NCBI GenBank assembly: GCA_022749295.1
Contig: CP062007.1
Location: 310,001-374,000 of the forward strand
DNA: 64,000 bases
Source of the DNA: Flavobacteriaceae bacterium GSB9
GTDB taxonomy: Bacteria; Bacteroidota; Bacteroidia; Flavobacteriales; Flavobacteriaceae
Reading direction: 5' to 3'
In this document: positions 59,144 through 64,000 of the stretch, one piece after another
Position numbering within the stretch: position 1 is the stretch's first letter
Layout of the letters: each line of letters begins with the position of its first letter
The notes under the pieces: model-generated
Told to the model about the DNA's origin: nothing
The model's database searches: none
What the model saw: only the letters and a program-made list of their open reading frames with translations
Made by a program: the position numbers and the translations under genes

Positions 59144-59590
59144 ATGTATTTTAAATCCATATTTTTCGAAGATTATAAATTAAACGATAAGCGAGTAACC
59201 TTAGGCAGAACTATTACAGAGACTGATTTTGTAATGCATGCCGGACATACTGGAGATTTTTTTCCACATCACATGGACGAAGAGTGGTGCAAAACCCAGC
59301 CTTTTGGACAGCGCATTGCGCATGGTACCATGATTTTTAGTATTGGGATTGGTTTAACGGCTTCGGAGATTAATCCTGAAGCATTTTCAAAAGGCTACGA
59401 CCGCATGCGTTTTGTTAAGCCGGTACATATAGGTGATACCATTCATTCTGAAATTACCATTTCAAATAAAGGCGATGCCAAAAGGCCAGAAATGGGAACG
59501 GTAACCGAACATGTTGAAATTATAAACCAAAAAGGAGAAGTCGTTTTGGTTTGCGATCATTTACTACTTGTAAAACGCAAGACTAAATAA
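59144..59590 (+). CDS. MaoC family (R)-hydratase/dehydratase
   Basis: A 148-residue hot-dog protein. The hydratase motif is present: D38 and H42/H43 in [15 protein letters not shown], followed by [15 protein letters not shown]. It adds or removes water across a double bond in an acyl-CoA. With two CoA-transferases upstream, it is the obvious next step: activation of an acid as a CoA ester, then dehydration or hydration. It ends the closely packed part of the operon. Substrate unknown. Confidence 0.88.
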   Translation: MYFKSIFFEDYKLNDKRVTLGRTITETDFVMHAGHTGDFFPHHMDEEWCKTQPFGQRIAHGTMIFSIGIGLTASEINPEAFSKGYDRMRFVKPVHIGDTIHSEITISNKGDAKRPEMGTVTEHVEIINQKGEVVLVCDHLLLVKRKTK

Positions 59591-59639
59591 TTTACAATCT
59601 CAAACCAAACTAAACCATTAATTTAAAAACATCAATAAA

Positions 59640-60689
59640 ATGAGTGCACCCAATTCCATATTAGGTACGTTTCTTCATGCTGTAGGGGGTATGTCTGCTG
59701 CTAGTTGTTATCTTCCCAGTACAAAAACCAAAGGTTGGTCATGGAACACCTATTGGCTTACCCAATCACTCTTTGCGTGGTTGGTTGTACCATTATTGTT
59801 GGCATGGATTACGGTACCCAATTTCTTTTCCATTATAGCTAATGCCCCTTCAAAACCATTTTGGATGGCCTTTTTATTGGGTGCTGTATACGGGTTTGGC
59901 GGGATGTCGTTTGGTAAGGCTATCAACCACATCGGTTACTCGTTGACTTATACGCTGGCTATTGGGATTTCGGCGGTTGTTGGTACAATTATGCCACTTA
60001 TGGTTTTTGGAGGCTTAGGTGATTTTTTTACAAAACCAGGCGGTACCATTGTACTATTGGGAATGGTTTTGTCTATAGTTGGTGTGGCCATTTGTGGCTG
60101 GGCAGGCTTTAAAAAAGAGAAAGATTTAGATGCTGAAAAATTAAATAAAACCGGGTTTAATATGATGTTGGGGCTGGCATTAACCATTGTTGCCGGGGTA
60201 CTCTCAGGGGTTTTTAACCTATCGTTAGAGTATGGACAGCCCATTGCAGATATGGCTGCCCAAAATGGAGCTGGTCATTTTGAAGGAAACGCTAAGCTTG
60301 TAGTTTCAACGTTTGGATGTTTTGTGGTTAACCTCATTTGGTATGTAATAGCTGGGTATAAACAAAACACTTTAAAAGAGTTCTTGCCAAATAAAGAGGA
60401 AAAAAATAAAACCAAAAATAGGCTTGTAAAAAATTGGTTGTTATCGTCGTTAACAGGGACGCTGTGGTGCATGCAATTTTTCTTTTATGGATTGGGGCAT
60501 GTAAGAATGGGCGATTACCAATTTGCTAGTTGGGTTTTGCATATGTCTATGCTTATTTTCTTTAGTTATATAGTTGGTGTAATTATGAAGGAATGGAAAA
60601 ATGTAAAAAGAGAGACCTACACTATACTAATTCTAGGCTTAGCAGTTTTAATTTTTTCGTTTTGCGTCACAAGTTACGGTAGTTATTAG
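59640..60689 (+). CDS. L-rhamnose-proton symporter family protein (RhaT-like)
   Basis: A 349-residue inner-membrane protein with ten predicted helices, the same size as E. coli RhaT. GTFLHAVGGMSAASCYLPST, AVYGFGGMSFGKAINHIGYSLTY and SGVFNLSLEYGQPI are family-specific. RhaT imports L-rhamnose with protons, and rhamnose is a main component of rhamnogalacturonan in pectin. No rhamnose isomerase or kinase is in the window, so the true substrate may be a related sugar or acid. It starts 49 bases after the MaoC gene. Confidence 0.88.
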   Translation: MSAPNSILGTFLHAVGGMSAASCYLPSTKTKGWSWNTYWLTQSLFAWLVVPLLLAWITVPNFFSIIANAPSKPFWMAFLLGAVYGFGGMSFGKAINHIGYSLTYTLAIGISAVVGTIMPLMVFGGLGDFFTKPGGTIVLLGMVLSIVGVAICGWAGFKKEKDLDAEKLNKTGFNMMLGLALTIVAGVLSGVFNLSLEYGQPIADMAAQNGAGHFEGNAKLVVSTFGCFVVNLIWYVIAGYKQNTLKEFLPNKEEKNKTKNRLVKNWLLSSLTGTLWCMQFFFYGLGHVRMGDYQFASWVLHMSMLIFFSYIVGVIMKEWKNVKRETYTILILGLAVLIFSFCVTSYGSY

Positions 60690-60776
60690 AATAAAAAACT
60701 AATTGGCAAATTAAACTTTTTGGCAATATAACGGTCATAATTATAACTTTTAACATGAGCACATTGTTTTTTGTGA

Positions 60777-60784
60777 TATATTTG
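60777..60784 (+). promoter_or_regulatory. -7 box of the pectinase unit
   Basis: TATATTTG is a perfect TAnnTTTG box, 19 bases before the ATG of the LamG lipoprotein. No good TTG is seen at the -33 position, which fits a promoter that needs an activator or is weak when repressed. Confidence 0.55.
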
Positions 60785-60785
60785 G

Positions 60786-60797
60786 GTAATCGATTAC
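60786..60797. promoter_or_regulatory. LacI-type operator palindrome
   Basis: GTAATCGATTAC is a perfect 12-bp palindrome with a central CG, the typical form of LacI/GalR-family operators. It lies one base after the -7 box and 6 bases before the ATG, covering the predicted transcription start, where a bound repressor would block initiation. No LacI-family gene is in the window. Confidence 0.6.
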
Positions 60798-60803
60798 ATT
60801 TTA

Positions 60804-61472
60804 ATGGTTAAATTCAATCGTAAAATAATAGTTTTGGCTGTAGGCCTAAGTTTGCTCGTGGCATGTAAACATAAGCAGGACGAAAGTAGCCAATGGCTTC
60901 TAGCTGACTTTTTGGATAAAAACTCAAATAGTTACAAAGTTATCGGAACCCCCCAAGTTATAGATTCGCCTTACGGAAAATCTGTTTATTTTGATGGCGT
61001 TGATGATGCTATTTTTCTGGAAGAAAATCCTTTGAAAACTTATAAAGAGTTTACAGTAGAAATGATTTTTAACCCAGCTGTCGATGGTGATTTCGAACAA
61101 CGCATAGTGCACATGGGCGAAGTGTCTGGCGATCGGATGTTGCTTGAAATAAGAGCAAAAGACGGGCAGTGGTACTTTGATGGTTTCGCAGCATCAAACG
61201 ATAATAAAAAAGCATTGATCGATTCAACGTTAACGCACCCACTAGGCAAATGGCATCATGTCGCCTTTGTAGTAAAACCTAATAGTTTGGCTACCTATGT
61301 TAACGGAAAAAAAGAATTGTTTGAACCCTATAATTTTAAGCCCATCCAAACAGGAAAAACATCATTTGGTGTTCGGTTAAATAAACGATCTTGGTTTAAA
61401 GGAAGTATTTATAAAATAAAAGTAACTCCAAAGGAACTAGCGCCAACAAGTTTTATGGACATTGGGCCTTAA
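60804..61472 (+). CDS. LamG-like (concanavalin-fold) lipoprotein
   Basis: A 222-residue protein with a lipobox (LLVAC, Cys about 20) and a single LamG-type jellyroll. SVYFDGVDDAIFLEENPLK, FTVEMIFNP and GKWHHVAFVVKPNSLATYVN are the usual strands. It should be anchored in the outer membrane or face the periplasm, where it may bind a glycan. It heads the unit with the pectate lyase, 14 bases upstream of it. Confidence 0.85.
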   Translation: MVKFNRKIIVLAVGLSLLVACKHKQDESSQWLLADFLDKNSNSYKVIGTPQVIDSPYGKSVYFDGVDDAIFLEENPLKTYKEFTVEMIFNPAVDGDFEQRIVHMGEVSGDRMLLEIRAKDGQWYFDGFAASNDNKKALIDSTLTHPLGKWHHVAFVVKPNSLATYVNGKKELFEPYNFKPIQTGKTSFGVRLNKRSWFKGSIYKIKVTPKELAPTSFMDIGP

Positions 61473-61486
61473 AAACTCTAACTGTT

Positions 61487-63067
61487 ATGAAGCACATGCA
61501 CCATAAATTATTGCTTATTTCGCTATTGCTCTTAGGGCTAAATACCGAATCACAGAATAAAACCTTAAAAGATGCCGTTTTAAAAACCATGCAAAACGCT
61601 ACTGAATTTATGGTGGAAGAAGTAAGCTATAACGGTGGTTATGTTTGGTACTACATGCCAGACTTCTCTCGTCAGTGGGGCGAAATGGAAGCTTACAAAA
61701 CAATGGTGTGGTTGCAACATCCTGGAACCATTAGTATGGGCCACGTGTTTTTAGATGCTTACCGAGCCACAGGAAACAACTATTATTACGTAGCTGCCGA
61801 AAAAGCGGCTCGTGCCATTATTTGGGGGCAAAGTCATGAAGGCGGATGGAATTACATGATTGATTTTGCGGGCGATCGTTCGCTTAGGCATTGGTATGAT
61901 ACTATAGGAAAAAATGGTTGGCGACTTGAAGAGTTTCAGCATTATTATGGAAACTCAACTTTTGATGATGACGTTACTTCTGATGCTGCACGTTTTTTAT
62001 TGCGTATGTATTTAGAAAAAATGGATCCGACATACAAACCAGCCTTAGATAAGGCCATTCAATTTATTCTAAATAGCCAATATCCAAATGGAGGTTGGCC
62101 ACAACGCTATCCCTTGCGCTTCGATTTTGAAAAACAAGGCTTTCCAGATTATACATCCTTTTATACTTTTAATGACGATGTTATTTGGGAAAATATCAAT
62201 TTCCTTACGCAATGTTACCTCGTGTTGGGAGAGGCGCGTTTTCTCAAACCTATCTATAAAGGAATGAATTTTTATAAGATTTCACAGGATAGTTGCGGGG
62301 CTTGGGGGCAACAGATTAATATGGAAATGAAAGCAGCTAGTGCTAGAACATATGAGCCCGAAGCTTTTTTGCCAAGTGCTACATGCGAAAATGCCTTGTT
62401 GTTAATTAGATTTTATAAGATAACTGGCAATAAAAAATTTCTTGAAGGTGTTCCAAAAGCTATAAAATGGTTGGAAGAAAACATGCTTCCGGAAGAAAAA
62501 CGAGAAGGTCACAGAACACATCCAACATTTGTAGACGCCAAAACCAACAAGCCTATATATGTGCATAGAAAAGGATCTAATGTAAAATATGGGCGCTATT
62601 ATACAGATGATGACGACAAAAATTTACTTGCCCATTATTATGGTAAGGCTCATGTGCGTTTAACCGAACTAAAATATGAATATAAAAAAACTCTAGAACT
62701 CACTAAGGAAGAGGTTGTTGCAGATTCGCCATTTACACCCAAAAGGTTTAACTTTGCAGAAACCCCACAGAGATATTACAATTTAAACAGACATGTCAAT
62801 AATTTTAGGGTAGATGAATCTAGGGTGGAAGAGGTAATTAACCAGTTAGACGACAAAAATAGATGGCTCACAGACCGGGCATACATTAGTAATCCGTACC
62901 TTGGAGATGGGACGAAGACAGATGAAACCGATCAATACGCAACAACAATGGTTGGAGATGAAACCGATACATCACCTTACCGAAGTACAACAGATCAAAA
63001 ATACATAGCAACAGGTACGTACATACGAAATATGAAACTGTTAATCAATTATATGAATTCGAATTAA
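61487..63067 (+). CDS. PL10 family pectate lyase
   Basis: A 526-residue protein with a signal peptide (about 1-22). The core is an alpha/alpha toroid typical of polysaccharide lyase family 10: YPNGGWPQRYPLRFDFEKQG and DYTSFYTFNDDVI are the strongest signatures. It cuts polygalacturonate by beta-elimination, usually with calcium, giving unsaturated oligogalacturonides. It has no T9SS tail and no lipobox, so it is probably periplasmic or released by the general route. It follows the LamG lipoprotein in one unit. Confidence 0.92.
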   Translation: MKHMHHKLLLISLLLLGLNTESQNKTLKDAVLKTMQNATEFMVEEVSYNGGYVWYYMPDFSRQWGEMEAYKTMVWLQHPGTISMGHVFLDAYRATGNNYYYVAAEKAARAIIWGQSHEGGWNYMIDFAGDRSLRHWYDTIGKNGWRLEEFQHYYGNSTFDDDVTSDAARFLLRMYLEKMDPTYKPALDKAIQFILNSQYPNGGWPQRYPLRFDFEKQGFPDYTSFYTFNDDVIWENINFLTQCYLVLGEARFLKPIYKGMNFYKISQDSCGAWGQQINMEMKAASARTYEPEAFLPSATCENALLLIRFYKITGNKKFLEGVPKAIKWLEENMLPEEKREGHRTHPTFVDAKTNKPIYVHRKGSNVKYGRYYTDDDDKNLLAHYYGKAHVRLTELKYEYKKTLELTKEEVVADSPFTPKRFNFAETPQRYYNLNRHVNNFRVDESRVEEVINQLDDKNRWLTDRAYISNPYLGDGTKTDETDQYATTMVGDETDTSPYRSTTDQKYIATGTYIRNMKLLINYMNSN

Positions 63068-63094
63068 ATTAAAAACAGACAAACAATTATTCCA

Positions 63095-64000
63095 ATGAAA
63101 AAAAATTATACCCCAAGAGTATTAAGTAGATGGTTTTTAATGCCTTTTCTTAGCCTAACATTTATGTTTTTTACTACTTGTTTTTTAGGTGTTTTTGCCC
63201 AAAATCCTGTAGTGAAAATTGATTTTGACCAAGGAGGAAGGCAAACATCAGAGGTAGGTGAACCTGGTTACACGCCGTGGGTTGTTACCAGTACATCTTC
63301 TGTTTCCGAAAGCGGAATAACCTTTACCCTTTCTAAATTCGGAAGTTTCGGTGATGGTTTAGGAACGGGTTGGTGGAAAGAAGGAATTCAATCTCCCAAC
63401 GATGCCAAGCTAGTAGGTGATGGTGCCAAAGTAGACGGCGGTACAGCAAACGATGGAGGACAATTGGAACTTCGTATTAGTGGTTTGGCTGAAGGCACAC
63501 ATTCTCTACTTGTATTTTTAAATCAGGTTAGCAGCGATGTCTACACTTATAGTCCAATCGATATTTCTGTTGATGGTAATTTGGTTGAGGATAATATTGT
63601 GCCAACTGTTAGGGCATTAACACCAGCTAGCTCAGCATCTGCATATTTAACGTTTGATGCTACCTCTGGTAATGATGTGGTTATTTTATTTTCAGCCGAA
63701 ACTTCTGGCTCAGAAGATGTAAAAAATGTAATGATAAATGGTTTTGAACTCAATACACCAAACATTTTTAACCAAGCGACAGATCCTATTCCTGCCCACA
63801 ACAATGAACATGCTGAATTGAGCTCGGGTAGTATTTTATTGCAATGGACTCCAGCTGATAGTGCTATTTCTCAGAATATTTATTTTGGTACCGATGAAAT
63901 AGCTGTTGCGAATGCTAACACCACTTCATCAGAATACATGGGAAATCAATATGTAGGAAATGATTCATACCAAGTGAACAGTTTGTATACTGGAGAAACA
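63095..64000 (+). CDS. Large secreted carbohydrate-active protein, N-terminal part (runs off the window)
   Basis: The frame is open for 302 codons to the last base. A signal peptide ending in VFAQ (about 37) is followed by a beta-rich module (about 38-225; VKIDFDQGGRQTSEVGEPGY, GTGWWKEGIQSP) that resembles a carbohydrate-binding or malectin-like fold. From about 230 an Fn3-like module begins (ILLQWTPADSAISQNIYFGT). This layout occurs at the front of flavobacterial pectin-degrading enzymes, but the catalytic domain is outside the window. It starts 27 bases after the pectate lyase. Confidence 0.75.
   Translation, partial: MKKNYTPRVLSRWFLMPFLSLTFMFFTTCFLGVFAQNPVVKIDFDQGGRQTSEVGEPGYTPWVVTSTSSVSESGITFTLSKFGSFGDGLGTGWWKEGIQSPNDAKLVGDGAKVDGGTANDGGQLELRISGLAEGTHSLLVFLNQVSSDVYTYSPIDISVDGNLVEDNIVPTVRALTPASSASAYLTFDATSGNDVVILFSAETSGSEDVKNVMINGFELNTPNIFNQATDPIPAHNNEHAELSSGSILLQWTPADSAISQNIYFGTDEIAVANANTTSSEYMGNQYVGNDSYQVNSLYTGET

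Noticed and set aside
53418-60689. A classic ABC sugar importer built from the two SBPs
   Set aside because: No ABC permease or ATPase is in the operon and neither SBP has an export signal.

Overview
The window is chromosomal DNA of a member of the Bacteroidota, almost certainly a marine Flavobacteriaceae. The evidence is low G+C, a type IX secretion gene (porQ) next to cmk, flavobacterial families (DUF6452/DUF6048, DUF4159, the PG_1098-type methyltransferase), and several promoter -7 boxes matching the Bacteroidetes form TAnnTTTG. No rRNA, tRNA, CRISPR array, insertion sequence, phage gene or SusC/SusD pair was seen.

Positions 1-13.5 kb hold housekeeping and stress genes: the end of a VWA protein, DoxX, an MCC-type carboxylase beta subunit, and a rightward cassette (FMN reductase, GNAT, MarR, two pirins). 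A long leftward run follows: tsaD, a small membrane protein, a parvulin, rsmE, a DUF4159 protein, a SpoU methyltransferase, an AI-2E-type transporter, a SAM methyltransferase and a small protein. Positions 13.5-22.3 kb run rightward: tamB, the glycolytic pair pfkA-gapA closed by a strong terminator, a BadF-type sugar kinase and a lopsided double ABC ATPase. Positions 22.3-23.1 kb hold a decayed gene and an imperfect inverted repeat. A BCCT transporter and a secreted GH43 enzyme follow.

Positions 26.0-32.8 kb are a three-gene leftward operon (transglutaminase-DUF2126, permuted ATP-grasp fused to alpha-E, small transglutaminase). It is a predicted peptide-bond-forming or modifying system whose product is unknown. 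Positions 33-47.4 kb are core genes: guaC, a hybrid histidine kinase with its phospho-acceptor His replaced by Tyr, an LpxL-like acyltransferase, rhomboid, lon, porQ, cmk, rlmD, a TM-helix channel-like protein and ornithine aminotransferase.

Positions 47.6-60.7 kb are the most unusual part: a rightward operon of ten close-packed genes. It encodes a DapA/NAL-type aldolase, an SSS symporter, an iron alcohol dehydrogenase, a PdxA-type dehydrogenase, a DUF1537 acid-sugar kinase, a solute-binding-protein (SBP) fold protein, two tandem CaiB/BaiF CoA-transferases, an SBP fold fused to a Gfo/Idh/MocA oxidoreductase, and a MaoC hydratase. A RhaT-type symporter follows. Both SBP-fold proteins lack signal peptides and no ABC permease or ATPase is nearby, so they are probably cytoplasmic and do something other than classic transport. 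Downstream, behind a LacI-type palindrome, lie a LamG lipoprotein, a PL10 pectate lyase and the start of a large secreted protein. The right end is therefore a pectin-use locus, and the operon is a candidate undescribed route for acid sugars released from pectin.
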